This document shows, one piece after another, positions 1-10,316 of a DNA stretch of 64,000 bases (the first letter of the stretch is position 1; each line of letters begins with the position of its first letter). The notes beneath the pieces are model-generated. The model did not search any database, was not told the origin of the DNA, and saw only the letters and a list, made by a program, of their open reading frames with translations. Both the position numbers and the translations under genes were made by a program. Source of the DNA: Dermacentor variabilis (lineage: Eukaryota > Arthropoda > Arachnida > Ixodida > Ixodidae); NCBI RefSeq assembly GCF_050947875.1, contig NW_027460291.1, positions 24,279,868 through 24,343,867 on the forward strand. The letters run 5' to 3'.

Positions 1-1031
1 CAATAAAGCACTTTGAGCCTTCTTAGGTCACTGGGTGTGTGCCAGTAGGTGACTGCCTCCCTTCCATGTACGCCTTTCACGTCATCTTGGGCAACTAGGT
101 ATGTGCCGCTGGGAGTGTGCCGATCCACGATTACTAAAACGATGCCTTAAACTTAACTTATGCCGGCTGGAAGCGATCCCACGCCACAGGGATTCCTCAA
201 CCTCAGAAAACTGGCGCATTAGCAGGCTGTGCCACATATGCATGTGGAATGTGCCGGTCCTCAATGAACCTCTTTGATGCCAACACTTTAGCGAGCTACG
301 CCATGAATGCATTGGGTATCCGATACTCTGTCGGTGCTGGTCTTCAATAAAGCACTTTGAGCCTTCTTAGGTCACTTGGTATGTGCCAGTAGGTGAGTGC
401 CTCTCTTCCATGTACGTCTTTCACGTCATCTTGGGTAACTAGGTATCTGCCACTAGGAGTCTCCCGATCCACGATGACTAAAACGATCTCTTAAACTTAA
501 CTTAAATTGGCTGGAATCGATCCCAGGCCACAAGGATTCCTCAACCTCAGAAAACTGGCGCATGAGCAGGCTGCGCCACATATGCATGTGGAATGTGCCG
601 GTCCTCAATGAACCTCTTTGATGCCAACATTTTAGCAAGCTACGCCATAAATGCATTGGGTATCCGACACTCTGTCGGTGCTGCTCTTCAATAAAGCACT
701 TTGAGCCTACTTAGGTCACTGGGTGTGTGCCAGTAGGTGACTGCTTCTCTTCCATGTACGTCTTTCACGTCATCTTGGGTAACTAGGTATGTGCCACTGG
801 GAGTGTGCTGTTCCACGATTACTAAAACGATCCCTTAAACTTAACTTATGCCGGCTGGAATCGATCCCACGCCACAGGGATTCCTCAACCTCAGAAAACT
901 GGCGCATGAGCAGGCTGCGCCATATATGCATGTGGAATGTGCCGGTCCTCAATGAACCTCTTTGATGCCAAACTTTAGCGAGCTACGCCATAAACGCATT
1001 GGGTATCCGACACTCTGTCGGTGCTGGTCTT

Positions 1032-2062
1032 GAATAAAGCACTTTGAGCCTACTTAGGTCACTGGGTGTGTGCCAGTAGGTGACTGCCTCTCTTCCATGT
1101 ACGTCTTTCACATCATCTTGGGTAACTAGGTATGTGCCACTGGGAGTGTGCCTATCCAAGATTACTAAAACGATCCCTTAAACTTAACTTATGCTGGCTG
1201 GAATCGATCCCACGCCACAAGGATTCCTCAACCTCAGAAAACTGGCGCATTAGCAGGCTGCGCCACATATGCATGTGGAATGTGCCGGTCCTCAATGAAC
1301 CTCTTTGATGCCAACATTTTAGCAAGCTACGCCATAAATGCATTGGGTTTGTGATACTCTGTCGGTGCTGCTCTTCAATAAAGCATTTTGAGCCTACTTA
1401 GGTCACTGGGTGTGTGCCAGTAGGTGACTGCCTCTCTTCCATGTACATCTTTCACGTAATCTTGGGTAACTAGGTATGTGCCACTGGGAGTGTGCCGCTC
1501 CACGATGACTAAAACGATCCCTTGAACTTAACTTACGCCGGCTGGAATCGATCCCACGCCACAAGGTTTCCTCAACCTCAGAAAACTGGCGCATTAGCAG
1601 GCTGCGCCACAATGCATGTGGAATGTGCCGGTCCTCAATGAACCTCTTTGATGCCAACACTTTAGCGAGCTACGCCATAAATGCATTGGGTATCCGATAC
1701 TCTGTCGGTGCTGGTCTTCAATAAAGCACTTTGAGCCTTCTTAGGTCACTGGGTATGTGCCAGTAGGTGAGTGCCTGTCTTCCATGTACGTCTTTCACGT
1801 CATCTTAGGTAACTAGGTATGTGCCACTGGGAGTCTCCCGATCCACGATGACTAAAACGATCCCTTAAACTTAACTTAAGTTGGCTGGAATCGATCCCAG
1901 GCCACAAGGATTCCTCAACCTCAGAAAACTGGCGCATGAGCAGGCTGCGCCACATATGCATATGGAATGTGCCGGTCCTCAATGAACCTCTTTGATGCCA
2001 ACATTTTAGCAAGCTACGCCATAAATGCATTGGGTATGTGATACTCTGTCGGTGCTGCTCTT
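1032..2062 (+). repeat. Left echo segment D-E-A, repeated 3438 bp later
   Basis: Three monomers here (D, E with a 2-bp deletion in ACATATGC, A with the TGCATATGG variant) match those at 4470-5499 in order, in spacing (offset about 3438 bp, ten monomers) and in private variants. The order C-D-E-A seen from about 690 also recurs 13,756 bp later (from about 14,450), including a shared CTTGAATAAAG start near 1029 and 14787. This marks old HOR relationships in an otherwise irregular left end. Confidence 0.7.
1829..1839. repeat. Type A signature: 11-bp palindrome GGGAGTCTCCC
   Basis: In type A monomers the third GTGTGCC-type motif is replaced by GGGAG-T-CTCCC, a perfect inverted repeat around one base. 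Type A is the commonest type and is interspersed in every HOR, so this site recurs every few monomers. Confidence 0.75.
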
Positions 2063-2406
2063 CAATAAAGCACTTTGAGCCTACTTAGGTCACTGGGTGT
2101 GTGCCAGTAGGTGACTGCTTCTCTTCCATGTACGTCTTTCACGTCATCTTGGGTAACTAGGTATGTGCCAGTGGGGGTGTGCCGATCCACGATGACTAAA
2201 ACGGTCCCTTGAACTTAACATATGCCGGCTGGAATCGATCCCACGCCACAAGGATTCCTCAACCTCAGAAAACTGGCGCATTAGCAGGCTGCGCCACATA
2301 TGCATGTGGAATGTGCCGGTCCTCAATGAACCTCTTTGATGCCAACACTTTAGCGAGCTACGCCATAAATGCATTGGGTATCCGATACTCTGTCGGTGCT
2401 GGTCTT
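2063..2406 (+). repeat. Representative 344-bp monomer (type F)
   Basis: This is a full-length 344-bp copy used here to place internal landmarks. In plus-strand order: AATAAA at 2064-2069; GTGTGCC-type motifs at 2091, 2155, 2169 and 2303; AAAA (TTTT on the minus strand) at 2198-2201; a minus-strand B box at 2232-2240; a 7-bp inverted repeat at 2274-2296 overlapping a minus-strand A-box-like element at 2285-2296; and a second A-box-like element at 2354-2365. The length is close to twice 172 bp, so two nucleosomes per monomer would be possible. The two halves, however, do not align as an obvious old dimer. Confidence 0.93.
2091..2317 (+). repeat. Four dispersed copies of a 15-bp GTGTGCC-type motif within the monomer
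   Basis: CACTGGGTGTGTGCC (2091-2105), AACTAGGTATGTGCC (2155-2169), CAGTGGGGGTGTGCC (2169-2183) and CATGTGGAATGTGCC (2303-2317) share a TGG/AGG core and an ending of TGTGCC. The second and third overlap by one base. The third is the most variable and defines the monomer types; in type A it becomes CACTGGGAGTCTCCC. Confidence 0.65.
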
Positions 2407-2541
2407 CAATAAAGCACTTTGAGCCTTCTTAGGTCACTGGGTATGTGCCAGTAGGTGAGTGCCTCTCTTCCATGTACGTCTTTCACGTCATCTTGGGTAA
2501 CTAGGTATGTGCCACTGGGAGTCTCCCGATCCACGATGACT

Positions 2542-2545
2542 AAAA
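2542..2545 (-). terminator. TTTT run downstream of the B box, possible Pol III terminator
   Basis: The plus strand reads ACTAAAACG, so the minus strand has a T4 run about 30 nt past the B box. T4 is a minimal Pol III terminator in many animals. It is kept in nearly all monomers, with an exception near 32450 (CTAGAACG). In this monomer no T4 run lies between the A and B boxes because the usual AGAAAACTGG reads AGAAAGCTGG. Confidence 0.4.
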
Positions 2546-2575
2546 CGATCCCTTAAACTTAACTTAGGTTGGCTG

Positions 2576-2584
2576 GAATCGATC
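2576..2584 (-). promoter_or_regulatory. Pol III B box (GATCGATTC)
   Basis: The minus strand reads GATCGATTC, an exact fit to the B-box consensus GWTCRANNC bound by TFIIIC. Most monomers keep it. Type H copies read GATCAATTC, which still fits. Some B-type copies (for example near 9113, 12553 and 51049) read GATTGATTC, and the first monomer reads GATCGCTTC; neither fits. Activity is not shown by the sequence. Confidence 0.6.
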
Positions 2585-2617
2585 CCAGGCCACAAGGATT
2601 CCTCAACCTCAGAAAGC

Positions 2618-2640
2618 TGGCGCATGAGCAGGCTGCGCCA
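2618..2640. repeat. Perfect 7-bp inverted repeat with 9-nt loop (D-arm-like)
   Basis: TGGCGCA, a 9-nt spacer, then TGCGCCA. The arms are perfect and conserved in nearly all monomers; the spacer alternates between TGAGCAGGC and TTAGCAGGC. The element overlaps the A box and corresponds to the D arm of the tRNA-like module. Confidence 0.8.
2629..2640 (-). promoter_or_regulatory. Pol III A-box-like element
   Basis: The minus strand reads TGGCGCAGCCTG, one base off TRGCNNAGYNGG. It lies 44 nt upstream of the B box, within the usual A-to-B distance of tRNA genes and tRNA-derived SINEs. The element is almost invariant across the array; rare changes include a GGCGGCGCC variant near 12262. Confidence 0.55.
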
Positions 2641-2709
2641 CATATGCATGTGGAATGTGCCGGTCCTCAATGAACCTCTTTGATGCCAACACTTTAGCGA
2701 GCTACGCCA
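2641..2709 (-). other. Second, decayed tRNA-like module 69 bp upstream of the first
   Basis: On the minus strand, TGGCGTAGCTCG at 2709-2698 begins a segment whose first 20 bases match 15 of the 20 opening bases of the better-preserved module that follows directly. The spacing between corresponding points is 69 bp, one tRNA length. The T-arm half has lost the B box; GGACCGGCACATTCC stands in its place. The simplest reading is an old tandem duplication of a tRNA-like unit, now part of the satellite monomer. Confidence 0.5.
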
Positions 2710-2725
2710 TAAACGCATTGGGTAT

Positions 2726-2740
2726 CCGACACTCTGTCGG
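2726..2740. repeat. Stem-loop CCGACA-CTC-TGTCGG upstream of AATAAA
   Basis: A perfect 6-bp inverted repeat with a 3-nt loop, ending 11 nt before the AATAAA of the next monomer. About half of the monomers carry it perfectly. Others have CCGATA, which keeps a G.U pair in plus-strand RNA only, or TGTGATA, which breaks the stem. Confidence 0.75.
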
Positions 2741-2751
2741 TGCTGGTCTTC

Positions 2752-2757
2752 AATAAA
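2752..2757 (+). promoter_or_regulatory. AATAAA hexamer, polyadenylation-signal-like, one per monomer
   Basis: The hexamer occurs once per monomer in the context TTCAATAAAGCACTTTGAG. It is nearly invariant; one copy near 31286 reads AATCAA and one near 34036 reads AATAAG. It could end plus-strand Pol II transcripts of the satellite, but a downstream GU-rich element cannot be judged with confidence. The hexamer itself is certain; the function is not. Confidence 0.4.
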
Positions 2758-5700
2758 GCACTTTGAGCCTAGTTAGGTCACTGGGTTTGTGCCAGTAGGT
2801 GACTGCCTCTCTTCCATGTACGTCTTTCACGTCATCTTGGGTAACTAGGTATGTGCCACTGGGAGTGTGCCGATCCACGATGACTAAAACGATCACTTAA
2901 ACTTAATTTATGTTGGCTGGAATCGATCCTAGGCCACAAGGATTCCTCAACCTCAGAAAACTGGCGCATGAGCAGGCTGCGCCACATATGCATGTAGAAT
3001 GTGCCGGTCCTCAATGAACCTCTTCGATGCCAACACTTTAGCGAGCTACGCCATAAATGCATTGGGTATCCGACACTCTGTCGGTGCTGGTCTTCAATAA
3101 AGCACTTTGAGCCTACTTAGGTCACTGGGTGTGTGCCAGTAGGTGAGTGCCTCTCTTCCATGTACGTCTGTCACGTCATCTTGGGTAACTAGGTATGTGC
3201 CACTGGGAGTCTCCCGATCCACGATGACTAAAACGATCCCTTAAACTTAACTTAAGTTGGCTGGAATCGATCCCAGGCCACAAGGATTCCTCAACCTCAG
3301 AAAACTGGCGCATGAGCAGGCTGCGCCACATATGCATGTGGAATGTGCCGGTCCTCAATGAAACTCTTTGATGCCAACACTTTAGCGAGCTACGCCATAA
3401 ATGCATTGGGTATCCTATACTCTGTCGGTGCTGGTCTTCAATAAAGCACTTTGAGCCTTCCTAGGTCACTGGGTATGTGCCAGTAGGTGAGTGCCTCTCT
3501 TCCATGTACGTCTTTCACGTCGTCTTGGGTAACTAGGTATGTGCCACTGGGAGTCTCCCGATCCACGATGACTAAAACGATCCCTTAAACTTAACTTATG
3601 CTGGCTGGAATCGATCCCACGCCACAAGGATTCCTCAACCTCAGAAAACTGGCGCATTAGCAGGCTGCGCCACATATGCATGTGGAATGTGCCGGTCCTC
3701 GATGAACCTCTTTGATGCCAACATTTTAGCAAGCTACGCCATAAATGCATTGGGTATGTGATACTCTGTCGGTGCTGCTCTTCAATAAAGCACTTTGAGC
3801 CTACTTAGGTCACTGGGTGTGTGCCAGTAGGTGACTGCTTCTCTTCCATGTACGTCTTTCACGTCATCTTGGGTAACTAGGTATGTGCCAGTGGGGGTGT
3901 GCCGATCCACGATGACTAAAACGGTCCCTTGAACTTAACATATGCCGGCTGGAATCGATCCCACGCCACAAGGATTCCTCAACCTCAGAAAACTGGCGCA
4001 TTAGCAGGCTGCGCCACATATGCATGTGGAATGTGCCGGTCCTCAATGAACCTCTTTGATGCCAACACTTTAGCGAGCTACGCCATAAATGCATTGGGTA
4101 TCCGATACTCTGTCGGTGCTGGTCTTCAATAAAGCACTTTGAGCCTTCTTAGGTCACTGGGTATGTGCCAGTAGGCGAGTGCCTCTCTTCCATGTACGTC
4201 TTTCACGTCATCTTGGGTAACTAGGTATGTGCCACTGGGAGTCTCCCGATCCACGATGACTAAAACGATCCCTTAAACTTAACTTAAGTTGGCTGGAATC
4301 GATCCCAGGCCACAAGGATTCCTCAACCTCAGAAAGCTGGCGCATGAGCAGGCTGCGCCACATATGCATGTGGAATGTGCCGGTCCTCAATGAACCTCTT
4401 TGATGCCAAACTTTAGCGAGCTACGCCATAAACGCATTGGGTATCCGACACTCTGTCGGTGCAGGTCTTCAATAAAGCACTTTGAGCCTACTTAGGTCAC
4501 TGGGTGTGTGCCAGTAGGTGACTGCCTCTCTTCCAGGTACGTCTTTCACATCATCTTGGGTAACTAGGTATGTGCCACTGGGAGTGTGCCTATCCAAGAT
4601 TACTAAAACGATCCCTTAAACTTAACTTATGCTGGCTGGAATCGATCCCACGCCACAAGGATTCCTCAACCTCAGAAAACTGGCGCATTAGCAGGCTGCG
4701 CCACATATGCATGTGGAATGTGCCGGTCCTCAATGAACCTCTTTGATGCCAACATTTTAGCAAGCTACGCCATAAATGCATTGGGTTTGTGATACTCTGT
4801 CGGTGCTGCTCTTCAATAAAGCACTTTGAGCCTACTTAGGTCACTGGGTGTGTGCCAGTAGGTGACTGCCTCTCTTCCATGTACGTCTTTCACGTAATCT
4901 TGGGTAACTAGGTTTGTGCCACTGGGAGTGTGCCGCTCCACGATGAATAAAACGATCCCTTGAACTTAACTTATGCCGGCTGGAATCGATCCCACGCCAC
5001 AAGGATTCCTCAACCTCAGAAAACTGGCGCATTAGCAGGCTGCGCCACAATGCATGTGGAATGTGCCGGTCCTCAATGAACCTCTTTGATGCCAACACTT
5101 TAGCGAGCTACGCCATAAATGCATTGGGTATCCGATACTCTGTCGGTGCTGGTCTTCAATAAACACTTTGAGCCTTCTTAGGTCACTGGGTATGTGCCAG
5201 TAGGTGAGTGCCTCTCTTCCATGTACGTCTTTCACGTCATCTTGGGTAACTAGGTATGTGCCACTGGGAGTCTCCCGATCCACGATGACTAAAACGATCC
5301 CTTAAACTTAACTTAAGTTGGCTGGAATCGATCCCAGGCCACAAGGATTCCTCAACCTCAGAAAACTGGCGCATGAGCAGGCTGCGCCACATATGCATAT
5401 GGAATGTGCCGGTCCTCAATGAACCTCTTTGATGCCAACATTTTAGCAAGCTACGCCATAAATGCATTGGGTATGTAATGCTCTGTCGGTGCTGCTCTTC
5501 AATAAAGCACTTTGAGCCTACTTAGGTCACTGGGTGTGTGCCAGTAGGTGACTGCTTCTCTTCCATGTACGTCTTTCACGTCATCTTGGGTAACTAGGTA
5601 TGTGCCACTGGGCGTGTGCCGATCCACGATGACTAAAACGGTCCCTTGAACTTAACATATGCCGGCTGGAATTGATCCCACGCCACAAGGATTCCTCAAC

Positions 5701-6531
5701 CTCAGAAAACTGGCGCATTAGCAGGCTGCGCCACATATGCATGTGGAATGTGCCGGTCCTCAATGAACCTCTTTGATGCCAACACTTTAGCGAGCTACGC
5801 CATAAATGCATTGGGTATCCGATACTCTGTCGGTGCTGGTCTTCAATAAAGCACTTTGAGCCTTCCTAGGTCACTGGGTATGTGCCAGTAGGTGAGTGCC
5901 TCTCTTCCATGTACGTCTTTCACGTCATCTTGGGTAACTAGGCATGTGCCACTGGGAGTCTCCCGATCCACGATGACTAAAACGATCCCTTAAACTTAAC
6001 TTATGCTGGCTGGAATCGATCCCACGCCACAACGATTCCTCAACCTCAGAAAACTGGCGCATTAGCAGGCTGCGCCACATATGCATGTGGAATGTGCCGG
6101 TCCTCAATGAACCTCTTTGATGCCAACATTTTAGCAAGCTACGCCAAAAATGCATTGGGTATGTGATACTCTGTCGGTGCTGCTCTTCAATAAAGCACTT
6201 TGAGCCTACTTAGGTCACTGGGTGTGTGCCAGTAGGTGGCTGCCTCTCTTCCGTGTACGTCTTTCACGTAATCTTTGGTAACTAGGTATGTTCCACTGGG
6301 AGTGTGCCGCTCCACGATGACTAAAACGATCCCTTGAACTTAACTTATGCCGGCTGGAATCGATCCCACGCCACAAGGATTCCTCAACCTCAGAAAACTG
6401 GCGCATTAGCAGGCTGCGCCACATATGCATGTGGAATGTGCCGGTCCACAATGAACCTCTTTGATGCCAACACTTTAGCGAGCTACGCCATAAATGCATT
6501 GGGTATCCGATACTCTGTCGGTGCTGGTCTT

Positions 6532-9500
6532 CAATAAAGCACTTTGAGCCTTCTTAGGTCACTGGGTATGTGCCAGTAGGTGAGTGCCTCTCTTCCATGT
6601 ACGTCTTTCACGTCATCTTGGGTAACTAGGTATGTGCCACTCGGAGTCTCCCGATCCACGATGACTAAAACGATCCCTTAAACTTAACTTAAGTTGGCTG
6701 GAATCGATCCCAGGCCACAAGGATTCCTCAACTTCAGAAAACTGGCGCATGAGCAGGCTGCGCCACATATGCATGTGGAATGTGCCGGTCCTCAATGAAC
6801 CTCTTTGATGCCAACACTTTAGCGAGCTACGCCATAAATGCATTGGGTATCCGACACTCTGTCGGTGCTGGTCTTCAATAAAGCACTTTGAGCCTACTTA
6901 GGTCACTGGGTGTGTGCCAGTAGGTGACTGCCTCTCTTCCATGTACGTCTTTCTCATCATCTTGGGTAACTAGGTATGTGCCAGTGGGAGTGTGCCTATA
7001 CAAGATTACTAAAACGATCCCTTAAACTTAACTTATGCTGGCTGGAATCGATCCCACGCCACAAGGATTCCTCAACCTCAGAAAACTGGCGCATTAGAAG
7101 GCTGCGCCACATATGCATGTGGAATGTGCCGGTCCTCGATGAACCTCTTTGATGCCAACATTTTAGCAAGCTACGCCATAAATGCATTGGGTATGTGATA
7201 CTCTGTCGGTGCTGCTCTTCAATAAAGCACTTTGAGCCTACTTAGGTCACTGGGTGTGTGCCAGTAGGTGACTGCCTCTCTTCCGTGTACGTCTTTCACG
7301 TAATCTTTGGTAACTAGGTATGTTCCACTGGGAGTGTGCCGCTCCACGATGACTAAAACGGTCCCTTGAACTTAACATATGCCGGCTGGAATCGATCCCA
7401 CGCCACAAGGATTCCTCAACCTCAGAAAACTGGCGCATTAGCAGGCTGCGCCACATATGCATGTGGAATGTGCCGGTCCTCAATGAACCTCTTTGATGCC
7501 AACACTTTAGCGAGCTACGCCATAAATGCATTGGGTATCCGATACTCTGTCGGTGCTGGTCTTCAATAAAGCACTTTGAGCCTTCTTAGGTCACTGGGTA
7601 TGTGCCAGTAGGTGAGTGCCTCTCTTCCATGTACGTCTTTCACGTCATCTTGGGTAACTAGGTATGTGCCACTGGGAGTCTCCCGATCCACGATGACTAA
7701 AACGATCCCTCAAACTTAACTTAAGTTGGCTGGAATCGATCCCAGGCCACAAGGGTTCCTCAACCTCAGAAAGCTGGCGCATGAGCAGGCTGCGCCACAT
7801 ATGCATGTGGAATGTGCCGGTCCTCAATGAACCTCTTTGATGCCAACACTTTAGCGAGCTACGCCATAAACGCATTGGGTATCCGACACTCTGTCGGTGC
7901 TGGTCTTCAATAAAGCACTTTGAGCCTACTTAGGTCACTGGGTTTGTGCCAGTAGGTGACTGCCTCTCTTCCATGTATGTCTTTCACGTCATCTTGGGTA
8001 ACTAGGTATGTGCCACTGGGAGTGTGCCGATCCACGATGACTAAAACGATCCCTTAAACTTAATTTATGTTGGCTGGAATCAATCCTAGGCCACAAGGAT
8101 TCCTCAACCTCAGAAAACTGGCGCATGAGCAGGCTGCGCCACATATGCATGTGGAATGTGCCGGTCCTCAATGAACCTCTTTGATGCGAACATATTAGCG
8201 AGCTACGCCATAAATGCATTCGGGTATCCGATACTCTGTCGGTGCTGGTCTTCAATAAAGCACTTTCAGCCTTCTTAGGTCACTGGGTATGTGCCAGTAG
8301 GTGACTGCCTCTCTTCCATGTACGTCTTTCACATCATCTTGGGTAACTAGGTATGTGCCACTGGGAGTGTGCCTATCCACGATGACTAAAACGATCACTT
8401 AAACTTAATTTATGTTGGCTGGAATCGATCCTAGGCCACAAGGATTCCTCAACCTCAGAAAACTGGCGCATGAGCATGCTGCGCCACATATGCATGTGGA
8501 ATGTGCCGGTCCTCAATGAACCTCTTCGATGCCAACACTTTAGCGAGCTACGCCATAAATGCATTGGGTATCCGACACTCTGTCGGTGCTGGTCTTCAAT
8601 AAAGCACTTTGAGCCTACTGAGGTGACTGGGTGTGTGCCAGTAGGTGAGTGCCTCTCTTCCATGTACGTCTTTCACGTCATCTTGGGTAACTAGGTATGT
8701 GCCACTGGGAGTCTCCCGATCCACGATGACTAAAACGATCCCTTAAACTTAACTTAAGTTGGCTGGAATCGATCCCAGGCCACAAGGATTCCTCAACCTC
8801 AGAAAACTGGCGCATGAGCAGCCGGCGCCACATATGCATGTGGAATGTGCCGGTCCTCAATGAACCTCTTTGATGCCAACACTTTAGCGAGCTACGCCAT
8901 AAACGCATTGGGTATCCGACACTCTGTCGGTGCTGGTCTTCAATAAAGCACTTTGAGCCTACTTAGGTCACTGGGTTTGTGCCAGTAGGTGACTGCCTCT
9001 CTTCCATGTACGTCTTTCACGTCATCTTGGGTAACTAGGTATGTGCCACTGGGAGTGTGCCGATCCACGATGACTAAAACGATCCCTTAAACTTAATTTA
9101 TGTTGGCTGGAATCAATCCTAGGCCACAAGGATTCCTCAACCTCAGAAAACTGGCGCATGAGCAGGCTGCGCCACATATGCATGTGGAATGTGCCGGTCC
9201 TCAATGAACCTCTTTGATGCCAACACTTTAGCGAGCTACGCCATAAATGCATTGGGTATCCGACACTCTGTCGGTGCTGGTCTTCAATAAAGCACTTTGA
9301 GCCTACTTAGGTCACTGGGTGTGTGCCAGTAGGTGACTGCCTCTCTTCCATGTACGTCTTTCTCATCATCTTGGGTAACTAGGTATGTGCCACTGGGAGT
9401 GTGCCTATCCAAGATTACTAAAACGATCCCTTAAACTGAACTTATGCTGGCTGGAATCGATCCCACGCCACAAGGATTCCTCAACCTCAGAAAACTGGCG

Positions 9501-10316
9501 CATTAGCAGGCTGCGGCACATATGCATGTGGAATGTGCCGGTCCTCAATGAACCTCTTTGATGCCAACATTTTAGCAAGCTACGCGATAAATGCATTGGG
9601 TATGTGATACTCCGTCGGTGCTGCTCTTCAATAAAGCACTTTGAGCCTACTTAGGTCACTGGGTGTGTGCCAGTAGGTGACTGCCTCTCTTCCGTGTACG
9701 TCTTTCACGTAATCATTGGTAACTAGGTATGTTCCACTGGGAGTGTGCCGCTCCACGATGACTAAAACGGTCCCTTGAACTTAACATATGCCGGCTGGAA
9801 TCGATCCCACGCCACAAGGATTCCTCAACCTCAGAAAACTGGCGCATTAGCAGGCTGCGCCACATATGCATGTGGAATGTGCCGGTCCTCAATGAACCTC
9901 TTTGATGCCAACACTTTAGCGAGCTACGCCATAAATGCATTGGGTATCCGATACTCTGTCGGTGCTGGTCTTCAATAAAGCACTTTGAGCCTTCTTAGGT
10001 CACTGGGTATGTGCCAGTAGGTGAGTGCCTCTCTTCCATGTACGTCTTTCACGTCATCTTGGGTAACTAGGTATGTGCCACTGGGAGTCTCCCGATCCAC
10101 GATGACTAAAACGATCCCTTAAACTTAACTTAAGTTGGCTGGAATCGATCCCAGGCCACAAGGATTCCTCAACCTCAGAAAGCTGGCGCATGAGCAGGCT
10201 GCGCCACATATGCATGTGGAATGTGCCGGTCCTCAATGAACCTCTTTGATGCGAACACTTTAGCGAGCTACGCCATAAACGCATTGGGTATCCGACACTC
10301 TGTCGGTGCTGGTCTT
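6532..10316 (+). repeat. 11-mer HOR unit, first copy (3785 bp)
   Basis: The monomer order is A-D-E-A-B-B-A-B-D-E-A. Positions 6996, 7247, 7645 and 7989 recur at exactly +3785. Positions 8678, 9022, 9405, 9713 and 10054 recur at exactly +3440. Private variants support the pairing: CATTAGAAGG in the D monomers near 7091 and 10876, GAGCATGCTGCG near 8472 and 11912, and CTGCGGCAC near 9510 and 12950. Confidence 0.82.

Larger units (their letters stand above)
2572..2640 (-). other. tRNA-like (type II, leucine-like) module with internal Pol III promoter elements
   Basis: Example of a module present in nearly every monomer, on the strand opposite to AATAAA. Read 5'->3' on the minus strand it starts TGGCGCAGCCTG (A-box-like; consensus TRGCNNAGYNGG, one mismatch). 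It continues through a D-arm-like inverted repeat to GCGCCAG, then a poor anticodon-stem region, then a short hairpin GAGG-AAT-CCTT where type II tRNAs have their long variable arm, and ends with a T-arm-like GATCGATTCCAGC. As I recall eukaryotic tRNA-Leu, TGGC..AG...CTAA.GCGCCAG and GGCGTGGG.TCGA.TCC match it closely. The acceptor stem is not preserved, so this is a tRNA-derived fossil or SINE-like head rather than a working tRNA. A chance match is unlikely given order and spacing, but the isotype is uncertain (serine or another SINE source possible). Confidence 0.66.
2063..2750 (+). repeat. F-A monomer pair duplicated at 3783-4469 (5-mer offset)
   Basis: The type F monomer followed by an AGAAAGCTGG type A monomer recurs 1720 bp (five monomers) to the right. 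The F monomers look identical over most of their length. In the right copy the second monomer switches in its last third to AACTTTAGCGAG, a type C-like tail, placing an exchange junction near 4405. Confidence 0.65.

Noticed and set aside
2126..2160. Hammerhead ribozyme core on the minus strand (AAGATGACGTGAAAG), considered because several animal satellites of ~330-350 bp encode hammerheads
   Set aside because: The conserved CUGAUGA reads AAGATGA, stem II would be a single pair, and monomers vary freely at these positions (GTAATC, GTCAAC, CTCATC, GTCGTC). No catalytic core is supported.
2144..2374. A recurrent minus-strand open frame of about 76 codons (MHLWRS... to ...PSYPR), present in most monomers
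   Set aside because: It is the same satellite segment read in each monomer. Amino-acid-changing differences are frequent, the start codon is often lost, lengths range from 60 to 129 codons, and 344 is not a multiple of three, so the frame cannot run through the array. No homology is recognised and there is no sign of coding constraint.
2209..2412. Plus-strand open frame of 67 codons beginning MNLTYAGWNRS, repeated many times
   Set aside because: It occurs only in monomers where a TTAACATATG variant removes a stop, overlaps the minus-strand frame and the tRNA-like module, and ends in the next monomer's AATAAA region. It is a by-product of the satellite sequence.
2428..2462. Nuclear-receptor-like direct repeat (TAGGTCACT ... 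TAGGTGACT)
   Set aside because: The half-sites are over 20 bp apart, beyond known response-element spacing, and there is no nearby gene. Probably incidental.
2572..2640. A functional tRNA gene
   Set aside because: The acceptor stem is absent, anticodon-stem pairing is poor and no sensible leucine anticodon sits in the loop. It is treated as a tRNA-derived fossil.
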